Notes under the pieces: model-generated | What the model was told of the DNA's origin: nothing | Databases searched by the model: none | The model's input: only the letters and a program-made list of their open reading frames with translations | Program-made: the position numbers and the translations under genes | Shown: positions 55,262-63,168 of the stretch, piece after piece | How positions within the stretch are numbered: position 1 is the stretch's first letter | Layout of the letters: each line of letters starts with the position of its first letter | NCBI GenBank assembly: GCA_017417385.1 | Contig: JAFPZF010000005.1 | Span: 1 to 64,000, forward strand | DNA length: 64,000 bases | Direction: 5' to 3' | Source of the DNA: Bacteroidales bacterium | GTDB lineage: Bacteria > Bacteroidota > Bacteroidia > Bacteroidales > Marinilabiliaceae

Positions 55262-56133
55262 CGTCTCTCGTCTCTCCATTTTTCATAGCACTCCCTGACG
55301 CCTTCCTGCCATTCTTTGAGTGCTATCCCTGTTATCCGCGTGGTCTTGCTCTTGTCGAGGATGCTGTTCTTGGGACGTCTCGCCGGCGTCGGATACTCCT
55401 CTGTCGTTATTTCTCGTATCATGCACTTCGTGCCGTCGTTCTTCGCTATCTCGCTCGCAAACTCATACCATGTGCAGCTCCCGCTGTCGCTATAATGATA
55501 TATCCCCGTTTCGACTTCGTCTCTCCTCTCTGCTATCTTGATGATAGCTTCTGCCAGGTGTGCCGCAAGTGTCGGCGTGCCCCTCTGGTCGCCTACGACG
55601 CTTATGTTCTCCCATTCCCTGAATAGTCTCAGCATGGTCAGGAAGAAGTTCTTCCTTATGTGAGAGTAGAGCCACTGTGTCCGCACTATGGCATACCGTA
55701 GCCCCGTAGTAGCCTCTATGGCCTTCTCGCCCGCCAACTTGCTTCGCCCGTATTCGTTTATTGGGTTTGTCTCGTCCTCCGGCTTATACGCCCCCTCCTT
55801 CTCTCCGTCAAAGACGTAGTCGGTCGAGATGTGTATGAGGAACATGTTGTGGCGTTTTGCAGCCCTTGCAATGTTGCCCGTGGCCTTCCCGTTTATCTCC
55901 ATCGCTGTCTCGGTCTCGCTCTCCGCCTTATCGACTTGCGTGTATGCGGCGCAGTTGACTACGACCTGAGCCCCCGATTCTGCCACTGTCTTCTCGACTT
56001 GCGCTTCGTCCCTTATGTCGCATTCTGCGTGCGAGACTGTGACTATCGTCCCTTCGAACTTCGTCTCCTCTGCTATTCTTAGCACCTCTCTCCCGAGCAT
56101 CCCTGTCGAGCCGAACAGGAGTATCCTTGTCAT
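55258..56133 (-). CDS. rfbD: dTDP-4-dehydrorhamnose reductase
   Basis: The 291-residue enzyme makes the last step to dTDP-L-rhamnose with NAD(P)H. It starts with the Rossmann motif LLFGSTGMLGREVLR, has ISTDYVFDG and the catalytic YGRSKLAGE (Tyr, Lys). It lies 18 bases after rfbC and overlaps dprA by four bases. Confidence 0.95.
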   Translation of the reverse strand: MTRILLFGSTGMLGREVLRIAEETKFEGTIVTVSHAECDIRDEAQVEKTVAESGAQVVVNCAAYTQVDKAESETETAMEINGKATGNIARAAKRHNMFLIHISTDYVFDGEKEGAYKPEDETNPINEYGRSKLAGEKAIEATTGLRYAIVRTQWLYSHIRKNFFLTMLRLFREWENISVVGDQRGTPTLAAHLAEAIIKIAERRDEVETGIYHYSDSGSCTWYEFASEIAKNDGTKCMIREITTEEYPTPARRPKNSILDKSKTTRITGIALKEWQEGVRECYEKWRDERR

Positions 56134-56151
56134 CTCTTTTCCTCCGTCTGG

Positions 56152-56709
56152 CTAATACGTAAATGGGCTGTCTATCTTGGAGAGTGGCGAATGTCCCTTG
56201 TCTTTTGCCGAGAGTATCATGTCTTTCGGGTCTATTGGCCATTCGATGCCTATCTCCGGGTCATCGTATGCGACAGCCCCTTCTGCCTCCGGCGCATAGA
56301 AGTTGTCACACTTGTACTGGAATATCGCGATGTCGCTCAGGACTGCGAATCCATGTGCGAATCCCCTCCCGATGAACATCATCATCTTGTTCTCCTCACT
56401 CAGTCTCGCCGAGAAATACTTCCCGTACGTCGGACTCCCTTTCCTGATGTCGACTGCCACGTCCATCACTTCGCCGACTATGACCCTTACGAGCTTCGCC
56501 TGTGCGTATGGCGGCTTCTGGAAGTGCAGACCTCTGACGACTCCGTATGTCGACCGGCTCTGATTGTCCTGGACGAAATTCACTTCCCCAAAGGCTGCGT
56601 CAAAATCTCTCTTGGAATACGATTCGTAGAAGTATCCGCGCTCGTCTCCGAAAACCCTCGGACGTATCAGGCTGACTCCCTCGATTTCTGTCTTTATAAC
56701 CTCAATCAT
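56152..56709 (-). CDS. rfbC: dTDP-4-dehydrorhamnose 3,5-epimerase
   Basis: The 185-residue protein is a cupin that flips two carbons of the keto sugar. Marks are PRVFGDERGYFYESYS, the His and Lys in VVRGLHFQKPPYAQAKLVRV and the late IGRGFAHGFAVLSD. It lies between rfbA (54 bases upstream) and rfbD (18 bases downstream). Confidence 0.95.
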   Translation of the reverse strand: MIEVIKTEIEGVSLIRPRVFGDERGYFYESYSKRDFDAAFGEVNFVQDNQSRSTYGVVRGLHFQKPPYAQAKLVRVIVGEVMDVAVDIRKGSPTYGKYFSARLSEENKMMMFIGRGFAHGFAVLSDIAIFQYKCDNFYAPEAEGAVAYDDPEIGIEWPIDPKDMILSAKDKGHSPLSKIDSPFTY

Positions 56710-56763
56710 TATTCTTTGGCAACACGTGTTATGTTGATAACTGAGCCTTTTTCTCGCCCGTCT

Positions 56764-57645
56764 TTATTCTGACATCCGTGCGACGTTTATCAAGTACTGC
56801 CCATACGGATTGTTCTTCATCGGCTCAGCAAGGTTGAAGAGCTGGTCGCGCGTTATCCATCCGCTGTTGTACGCTATCTCTTCGAGGCACGCTATCTTCA
56901 GTCCCTGCCGCTTCTCGATGACCTCGATGAATGTCGACGCCTCCGAGAGTGAGTCGTGCGTGCCTGTGTCGAGCCATGCGAAACCTCTCCCGAGGCACTG
57001 GAGCGACAGCCTCCCAGCCTTCATATATGTCTCGTTGACTGTCGTTATCTCTAGCTCCCCTCGCTCCGACGGCTTTATCTGGCTCGCTATCTTGACGACG
57101 TCGTTCGGGTAGAAGTAGAGCCCGACGACTGCATAGTTCGACTTCGGATGCTTGGGCTTCTCTTCGATCGAGACTACCTTCCCATTGCTGTCTATCTCCG
57201 CCACACCATAGCGCTCGGGGTCTGCAACCCAATATCCAAAGATGCTGGCCTGCCGCCCCTCCTCGACTGTCTTCTTCGCATGATGAAGCATCGACGTGAA
57301 ACTCTGTCCGTAGAAGATGTTGTCGCCGAGGACAAGGCACACGTCGTCGTCGCCTATGAAGTCCTTGCCGATGATGAAGGCCTGTGCCAGCCCGTCCGGC
57401 GATGGCTGAGTCGCATACGAGATCTGCATCCCGAAGTCGTTCCCTGTCCCGAGTAGTCTCTTGAACGACTGTGAATCATACGGAGTGGTTATGACGAGGA
57501 CCTCCCTGATGTCCGCCAGCATGAGGACGGAGAGGGGATAGTAGATCATCGGTTTGTCGAAGACTGGAAGTAGCTGTTTCGAGACGCCCTTCGTTATCGG
57601 GTACAGACGTGTGCCACTGCCGCCTGCGAGTATTATGCCTTTCAT
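56764..57645 (-). CDS. rfbA: Glucose-1-phosphate thymidylyltransferase
   Basis: The 293-residue enzyme joins dTTP and glucose 1-phosphate. The signature [19 protein letters not shown] and [10 protein letters not shown] is complete, with [11 protein letters not shown] and [10 protein letters not shown] later. It is first in the row rfbA-rfbC-rfbD-dprA. rfbB, which makes the 4,6-dehydratase between rfbA and rfbC in the pathway, is absent from the row and must lie elsewhere. Confidence 0.96.
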   Translation of the reverse strand: MKGIILAGGSGTRLYPITKGVSKQLLPVFDKPMIYYPLSVLMLADIREVLVITTPYDSQSFKRLLGTGNDFGMQISYATQPSPDGLAQAFIIGKDFIGDDDVCLVLGDNIFYGQSFTSMLHHAKKTVEEGRQASIFGYWVADPERYGVAEIDSNGKVVSIEEKPKHPKSNYAVVGLYFYPNDVVKIASQIKPSERGELEITTVNETYMKAGRLSLQCLGRGFAWLDTGTHDSLSEASTFIEVIEKRQGLKIACLEEIAYNSGWITRDQLFNLAEPMKNNPYGQYLINVARMSE

Positions 57646-57671
57646 GATTTGGAAAGAGTAGGTTTATTTGT

Positions 57672-57710
57672 CAAGAAAAAGTGCCAAAAATGTATGATCA
57701 TTTTCGGCAC
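57672..57710 (-). terminator. Rho-independent terminator after the T9SS-domain gene
   Basis: GTGCCAAAAATG at 57681-57692 pairs with CATTTTCGGCAC at 57699-57710 (11 of 12). Read on the minus strand it is followed by TTTTTCTTG, so it ends the gene at 57772-58590 and separates it from rfbA. Confidence 0.85.
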
Positions 57711-57771
57711 TTCATCTAAATATGATATGACTGCTTCTCCTCTATCGCGTAGAGCGAAGACCTTCTGTCTC

Positions 57772-58590
57772 TTATCTCTTGACGAACTCGTCCTGTGAAT
57801 TGTCGTAGTTGAGGTAATACTTGCCCTTCGTCAGCGTCGATATGTTGATCGACTGGCCGTAGCCCTTGAAGACGATGCCGCCAAACTGGTCGTAGACCTC
57901 ATACATGGTCTCTCCCGTGAACGTGATCTCATCGTTGGATGCCTTGTACTTGATCGGCGCTGCTGCTACGATGGTGACTGCCTCCTTTGAGTAAGACTGT
58001 ACCTTTCTGTTTGACGTGGACTGACGGACACGGAACTTGTTCGCGCCAGAGTGCGTGCGAACCTTGACCTCGTAGGTGTTGCTCTGATTCCTGCCCTTGC
58101 CGCGGACCTCGCCAACCTTGACCCACTTGTTCCACCTGAACTGCTCGATGACGAATGGCAGTGAACCCGTCTCACCAGAGGTCGAGAACTTCAACATGCC
58201 ATCCTTGACAGCGATAGTCTCGAACTTGGCTGGCTTCTGGACCTGCAACGCCGTCGCATTCAGCACCATTGGCGTGCAATCGTCCTTGTATCGGATGACA
58301 ATGTTGACGTCGTCACCGACAGTGAACCCATAGACTGATAGGTCGACTTCGAAGGCGCTGGAGTTTATCTCGTCCGTCGTTATCATTCCGTTCACAGTCA
58401 CCTCGTAGGCGCAGAAGCCTACTCCTGAAGGTGCGAATGGATTCTTGACGTATATGTTCTCACCTTGATATGTGCCTTTAATAACAAGCTCCTCAGCTGA
58501 TGCTGTTTGCGCCACGACGCCAACTAGGAGTGTGAACGCGAAAGCTATTGCCCGTATGAAAGTACTCATCTTCCAAATCATTGTTTTCAA
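57772..58590 (-). CDS. Secreted protein with T9SS type A-like C-terminal sorting domain
   Basis: The 272-residue protein has a signal peptide (FIRAIAFAFTLLVGVVAQTASAEE) and two strand-rich middle parts (about 30-110 and 120-205). The last 65 residues, from YKASNDEITF, through YEVYDQFGGIVFKGYGQSINI to LTKGKYYLNYDN, have the pattern of a type A T9SS sorting domain, so it should cross the outer membrane through the SprA channel encoded in this window. A second ATG at 58569 gives a shorter N-terminus that is equally good. The middle parts are not recognised. Confidence 0.65.
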   Translation of the reverse strand: MKTMIWKMSTFIRAIAFAFTLLVGVVAQTASAEELVIKGTYQGENIYVKNPFAPSGVGFCAYEVTVNGMITTDEINSSAFEVDLSVYGFTVGDDVNIVIRYKDDCTPMVLNATALQVQKPAKFETIAVKDGMLKFSTSGETGSLPFVIEQFRWNKWVKVGEVRGKGRNQSNTYEVKVRTHSGANKFRVRQSTSNRKVQSYSKEAVTIVAAAPIKYKASNDEITFTGETMYEVYDQFGGIVFKGYGQSINISTLTKGKYYLNYDNSQDEFVKR

Positions 58591-58638
58591 ATGACAATAT
58601 TAGTAAGATTTATGTTTAAAATCAAACAAAACATAAAT

Positions 58639-60402
58639 TTATTTATTGACAACCTCGACCCACCTACCGTCATTTCTTATCATAAATTCAAGTTTTTCAA
58701 TGGCTTGCGACTCTGGAATATTTCTTTCGACAAGCTCTTTTCCTCGGTACAGGGATATGCGCCCTGGCCCCGCTCCGATGTATCCATAGTCTGCATCGGC
58801 CATCTCGCCTATTCCATTGACAATGCACCCCATCACGCCGATCTTTAGCCCAGCAAGATGCCCCATCCGCTGCTTTATCTGCTGGACGGTGGTCTGTATG
58901 TCATATAGTGTCCGACCACAGCCTGGACATGATATGAACTCGGTCCGTGTCATCCTCGCACGTGTCGACTGTAGGAGCAGGTCCGCAAAGTCCGACAGCT
59001 CTTCGTCCTTCAGGGTGTCACTCTCGATATACACGCCGTCTGCCAGCCCGTCGATGAAGAGTAGCCCGAGGTCCGCCGCAGCCTTGACCTGTAGCTCCGT
59101 CAGTGTGCCGAAGTGAGCTACGTAGTGGAGAATCACTGGCGACATGACCCCAGCGGCTGTGAGCTTCAGTATGGCAGCTCGATACTCGGCTGTCGGGTTG
59201 GACGTCAGCGTCTGGAGGAGGAGTATGCTCCGCGTGTCCTTCCTGAGTTCCGCAAGGCGTTCGTCTGTCAAGTCCTGATAGCGGATGCAGACGTAGTCGG
59301 CGGAGTCTGTGTCGTCTGTCTTCTGAAACTTCCGCCCGTCTGTCGCAAGGTAGAAGTCGCTTTTCGACGCCTTGGTTCGGGTGATGACGACTGGTGGAAG
59401 GCTTCCTCCTATCGCATGTATGGCTGTCGAGTTCCGACGTGTGTAGTCAAATGGTGTGTACGCTGCGGTGTCGCACGGCGTGAGCGCTGTTTTCTTGCGC
59501 CCCTTGTCTTCGAAATGCCTGACGAGCATCTGTGCGACGGGTATCTCTGCCTCCGGAGCCTCGGTCAGCGAGACGCGGATGGTGTCACCGATCCCGTCAG
59601 CGAGAAGGGCCCCTATGCCTGCCGCCGACTTGACACGCCCCTCTGCGTCACTGCCCGCCTCTGTCACCCCGAGGTGTAACGGATACGTGATGTTGCGCTC
59701 CCTCATGGCTGCTACGAGTCTGCGTACGGTCTCGACCATGACGCGCGCATTGCTGCTCTTGATGCTGATGACGACGTCGTGGAACTCGAGTCTCTCGAGG
59801 GCATCAAGGTATTCTATGGCTGAGGCGACCATGCCCTGTGGCGTATCGCCATACTTCGCCATGACTCTGTCAGAGAGCGACCCGTGGTTCACTCCGAGCC
59901 TGAGAGCCGTCTTATGCTCCTTGCAGATGTCGATGAGCGGCCTGAGGTGGCTGACTATCTTGTCTTGCCACTCCTCGTCCGACATGTCGGCGGCTTTCTC
60001 GTCGAACTTCTTGACCTCGCCGAGAAAGTTCCCCGGGTTTATGCGTACTGCATCGACTACAGGCGCTGCTGTCAGCGCCGCAGATGCTAGGAAGTGTACA
60101 TCGGCGACAACTGGGACGTCTATGCCTCGCTTCCGCAGCTCTTCTCGTATGAGTCCTGCATTGGCTGCTTCGCGTGTTCCCTGGGTTGTGTATCTGACGA
60201 TTTCGCCACCTGCCTTGACGATCCTCTCCGACTGGTCGGCCGTGGCCACGATGTCGTTGGTGTTGGTCGTCGTCATAGACTGAACACGGACGGGATTGTC
60301 TCCCCCGATGCCGACTGTGCCCACTGTCACGGCGCGCGTCTCCAGCCTTCTGAGCTGGAAGAGACTGTCCACGTATGAGTTCTTAGCAGATTGGTCTTGC
60401 AT
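58639..60402 (-). CDS. ispG: 4-hydroxy-3-methylbut-2-enyl diphosphate synthase
   Basis: The 587-residue chain is the long form with an extra middle domain, used in Bacteroidota, plants and Chlamydia; the E. coli form has about 370. It is the sixth step of the MEP isoprenoid route. The N-terminal TIM barrel has VADVHFL and RINPGNF. The C-terminal iron-sulphur site has SCPGCGRTLYD and GVMGCIVNGIGE, with three Cys. It has its own promoter region, and no other isoprenoid gene is near. Confidence 0.95.
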   Translation of the reverse strand: MQDQSAKNSYVDSLFQLRRLETRAVTVGTVGIGGDNPVRVQSMTTTNTNDIVATADQSERIVKAGGEIVRYTTQGTREAANAGLIREELRKRGIDVPVVADVHFLASAALTAAPVVDAVRINPGNFLGEVKKFDEKAADMSDEEWQDKIVSHLRPLIDICKEHKTALRLGVNHGSLSDRVMAKYGDTPQGMVASAIEYLDALERLEFHDVVISIKSSNARVMVETVRRLVAAMRERNITYPLHLGVTEAGSDAEGRVKSAAGIGALLADGIGDTIRVSLTEAPEAEIPVAQMLVRHFEDKGRKKTALTPCDTAAYTPFDYTRRNSTAIHAIGGSLPPVVITRTKASKSDFYLATDGRKFQKTDDTDSADYVCIRYQDLTDERLAELRKDTRSILLLQTLTSNPTAEYRAAILKLTAAGVMSPVILHYVAHFGTLTELQVKAAADLGLLFIDGLADGVYIESDTLKDEELSDFADLLLQSTRARMTRTEFISCPGCGRTLYDIQTTVQQIKQRMGHLAGLKIGVMGCIVNGIGEMADADYGYIGAGPGRISLYRGKELVERNIPESQAIEKLEFMIRNDGRWVEVVNK

Positions 60403-60425
60403 AGTCTACTTGATGAAAAACGATG

Positions 60426-60433
60426 CGAAAATA
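60426..60433 (-). promoter_or_regulatory. Possible -7 box of ispG
   Basis: On the minus strand the sequence reads TATTTTCG followed by CA, one base from TAnnTTTG, like the lysS box. It lies 24 bases before the ATG. Confidence 0.4.
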
Positions 60434-60555
60434 GAAAAAAAGGTTGGTAAAACCGAGAAAACAGCACAAATGCGTCCGTTTTTTTGATAGTTTTACATTA
60501 TGGAAGGGACGGGATGCTACTATATCTTTCCGATTGGCCTCCAATGTATCTAAAG

Positions 60556-61083
60556 ATGGAAATACTGAAACCAACGAGGACGGTAGCAATGATCGCTGCT
60601 ATCAGCCAAGATTATGCTATTGGCAAGGACGGCAACCAGCCTGTCTACATTAAAGAGGATCTTCGTCATTTTAAGGCCCTGACCGAGGGCAGGACGGTCG
60701 TCATGGGCAGACGGACGCAGCAGGCTCTGCCCAAGGGCTATCTCCCTAAAAGAAGAAATATTATGCTGTCTCACTGCGATGTCGTCCCAAATGAGTATGT
60801 CGAGATTGCTCATAGTGTCGAGGAGGTCATGGAAATGACCCGTGGCGACCAGGAGGTCGTCGTGATTGGCGGCGGCATGATTTATGGGCTCTTTTGGGAT
60901 TTGGCTGACGTGTTGTATATCACTCACATAGATGTTGTGATTGGCGATGCTGACACTTACTTCCCGATGATTGGCGACGAGTGGGAATTGGTCGATGAGA
61001 GTGACAGAAGGATTGACGAGGCGACCGGTCTCGCCTACCGTTATTGTGAATATAGGAGGAAGTGTCTCAACAATAAGGGGTAG
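60556..61083 (+). CDS. folA: Dihydrofolate reductase
   Basis: The 175-residue enzyme reduces dihydrofolate with NADPH. The marks are MIAAISQDYAIGKDG (N-terminal strand and Met20 loop), HFKALTEGRTVVMGRRT, LPKRRNIMLS and VVVIGGGMIYGLFWDLADVLYITHI. I start at 60556 to keep the whole first strand (TRTVAMIAAIS); starts at 60544 and 60589 are possible. A weak -7 box, TATCTTTC, lies at 60523-60530. thyA is not next to it. Confidence 0.88.
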   Translation: MEILKPTRTVAMIAAISQDYAIGKDGNQPVYIKEDLRHFKALTEGRTVVMGRRTQQALPKGYLPKRRNIMLSHCDVVPNEYVEIAHSVEEVMEMTRGDQEVVVIGGGMIYGLFWDLADVLYITHIDVVIGDADTYFPMIGDEWELVDESDRRIDEATGLAYRYCEYRRKCLNNKG

Positions 61084-61110
61084 AAAACGGTGTAGCTGTG
61101 GAAAAATTAT

Positions 61111-61118
61111 TATCTTTG
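61111..61118 (+). promoter_or_regulatory. -7 box of the hybrid-kinase-like gene
   Basis: TATCTTTG, an exact consensus match, lies 65 bases before the ATG at 61183 in the 99-base gap after folA. Confidence 0.6.
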
Positions 61119-61182
61119 AGAATGGAAGAGTCGTAGGAGACGGACTGAGGAGCGCTCTCCGCGGCATAAGTATGGATAATGT

Positions 61183-62886
61183 ATGGGATTAATAACGAAC
61201 TTATATCAGACCTTCTCGGTTACGTCTGATGCTGACTTGTCGTCGGATACGGGATTCTATCGCCCCTTCGCTACGATAGTGAATATCACGTTCTTGATTC
61301 AGAGCTTGTTCCTCGGTATCTATTCTCTCTTTATTGAGAATGCTTTGCTCTCTAGCACGAACCTCCTGTTCTGTCTCTTCTTCGTGTGCTATCTGTTCGC
61401 GTCTTTCCTCCACTACTATTCCGATACGGTTACGACTGTCGACAGGGTCGTCATCTTCACTTACTCGCTCGTCATTCACGGGACGAGTCACTATCTCGGC
61501 ATCACGAGTCTCCCTATAACTCTCTATCCTTTCATAGCAATCTTGCTCCACGGACGCCATGCCGGTGTCGCGATTACTGTGCTGAACCTCCTTCTGCTCT
61601 TGGCTTCCTATGGTATATATGGCTCGGCGAGCGAGACTATGGACGCCAAGGAGCTGTTCGAGAAGTGTATATACATTACGCTTGTCCAGATCGCCTGCAC
61701 TGCCGTTTACTTTATTTCTATCAGGTGGCTCTCCACTATGATTTATGACAAGAATAGGGAACTGGCTATTCTGAGTGACGAGATTAGGGTCAAGGACGAC
61801 CTCGTCTCGAGGCTGACCGCCGGAGTCGACAAGCCTATAAGCGAGATCAACGACGCCCTGAATATTTTGTCGGGCGAACGTCTCGCCCCGATTCAGTCCG
61901 AACTGATTGGCTTGATAAGGGCCTCGACTACTAATGCGACTTCCAACATCGAGGCTGTCAAAAAGGCTGCCTCCCACAATATCCCTGTCATCCCCAACGA
62001 GGAGACGCAGTTCAATATCTACACTCTCCTGAGCGGACTGCTGAAGCTCTTCAAGTGCAAGGACCCGACGAAAAAGCATTCCTTCGCCTTGGCATCAAAT
62101 GTGCCAGAGACTTTGCTCGGCAATAGTATGCTGACAAGGCAGGTCCTGCTCAACGTCTTCGACGCCCTCGAGAACAAGATTGGTCTGGCCGAGTACAATT
62201 TCAAGGTCTATGTCTCCCGCGACGATGTATTCGATCAAGGTGTCGTCCTCCACTATCATCTGCTGCTCGAACATCACATTCGTCTTGACCGACGTGTCGT
62301 CTCCTCCTCCCAGTCGCGTCTTGTCGACTTCCTGGAACTGATGGTGACGAAGAATATTGTCGAGTCCGAGGGTTGCTCCTTCGGCATCCTGACCAACAAC
62401 GAGGGACTGCATATCGAGTTCTCTTTGCGCTACAAGGACGCAGAGCACGTCTCGAGCGATGTGGACTTGCAAGACGGCGTCCGATATGAGCTGGATAGGA
62501 CGATGCCGCTCCACAACTGCGAGGTCCTGGTCTTGACTGACGACGACACTGTCTACGCAAAGGCCTGGAACTCTATCAACGGGATTGTCAGCGGTATTAA
62601 GCGCGTACGTACTTTCGACGAAGCTCTAAATGTATTTGTCAATAGTAAGATTGATATGGTGCTGGCTGATATTAGTAAGGATTTCGAGGGCGGCCTGAAG
62701 CTCATCAGGGACATTAGGGGCGCTGAGAGTGGTATAGCGAATAGGATTCCTACTGTCGCCTATTTGGCTCCAAGCGAGGATACTGTGGCCGAGATGCGCT
62801 GTATTGAGGCTGGCTACGACATGACTTTCCCTTTGCCCTACGACGTGGAACTGTCGAGAGCGGCAGTATGCTCCTATTTCGTTTAG
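61183..62886 (+). CDS. Degenerate membrane hybrid histidine kinase-like protein
   Basis: The 567-residue protein has about six membrane segments (to about residue 188), a coiled linker, a region in the place of a kinase core and a receiver-like end. Where a dimerisation helix should carry His before Glu-Arg-Thr-Pro, this protein reads LTAGVDKPISEIND, without His. The ATPase part keeps a weak N-box (RQVLLNVFDALENKI, with Asp for Asn) and no clear G-box. The receiver keeps a candidate Asp in MVLADIS but the usual Lys-Pro reads PLP. It is probably a sensor that no longer transfers phosphate. It ends 24 bases before a terminator. Confidence 0.65.
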   Translation: MGLITNLYQTFSVTSDADLSSDTGFYRPFATIVNITFLIQSLFLGIYSLFIENALLSSTNLLFCLFFVCYLFASFLHYYSDTVTTVDRVVIFTYSLVIHGTSHYLGITSLPITLYPFIAILLHGRHAGVAITVLNLLLLLASYGIYGSASETMDAKELFEKCIYITLVQIACTAVYFISIRWLSTMIYDKNRELAILSDEIRVKDDLVSRLTAGVDKPISEINDALNILSGERLAPIQSELIGLIRASTTNATSNIEAVKKAASHNIPVIPNEETQFNIYTLLSGLLKLFKCKDPTKKHSFALASNVPETLLGNSMLTRQVLLNVFDALENKIGLAEYNFKVYVSRDDVFDQGVVLHYHLLLEHHIRLDRRVVSSSQSRLVDFLELMVTKNIVESEGCSFGILTNNEGLHIEFSLRYKDAEHVSSDVDLQDGVRYELDRTMPLHNCEVLVLTDDDTVYAKAWNSINGIVSGIKRVRTFDEALNVFVNSKIDMVLADISKDFEGGLKLIRDIRGAESGIANRIPTVAYLAPSEDTVAEMRCIEAGYDMTFPLPYDVELSRAAVCSYFV

Positions 62887-62909
62887 ATGATTCGGAAACT
62901 AACTTTCGT

Positions 62910-62943
62910 AGGGGGCGATGGTATGACTGTCGTCCCCTTTTGT
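62910..62943 (+). terminator. Rho-independent terminator after the kinase-like gene
   Basis: AGGGGGCGAT at 62910-62919 pairs with GTCGTCCCCT at 62929-62938 with two wobble pairs, and the tail is TTTTGTCTTG. The rest of the 282-base gap to 63169 holds only the promoter at 63119. Confidence 0.78.
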
Positions 62944-63118
62944 CTTGTTTATCAATGCTTATAGATGATGGAATAATGATGACATGATCTTTCCTTTGTC
63001 AGAATAATTGTGCGACTGCATTCTCGCCTCTGCTGGGTGTTATCGACTGTATATGTGTCTGTTCCGACAGGTCTCCCTTTACTTATTTTTAGGTATTTCC
63101 TACCGTCTCCCGCCTCCC

Positions 63119-63126
63119 TAACTTTG
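63119..63126 (+). promoter_or_regulatory. -7 box of the last gene
   Basis: TAACTTTG followed by CAG matches the consensus and lies 42 bases before the ATG at 63169. Confidence 0.6.
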
Positions 63127-63168
63127 CAGTCGAATTTATTACTAAACATTAACTACTCTCGATTTAAA

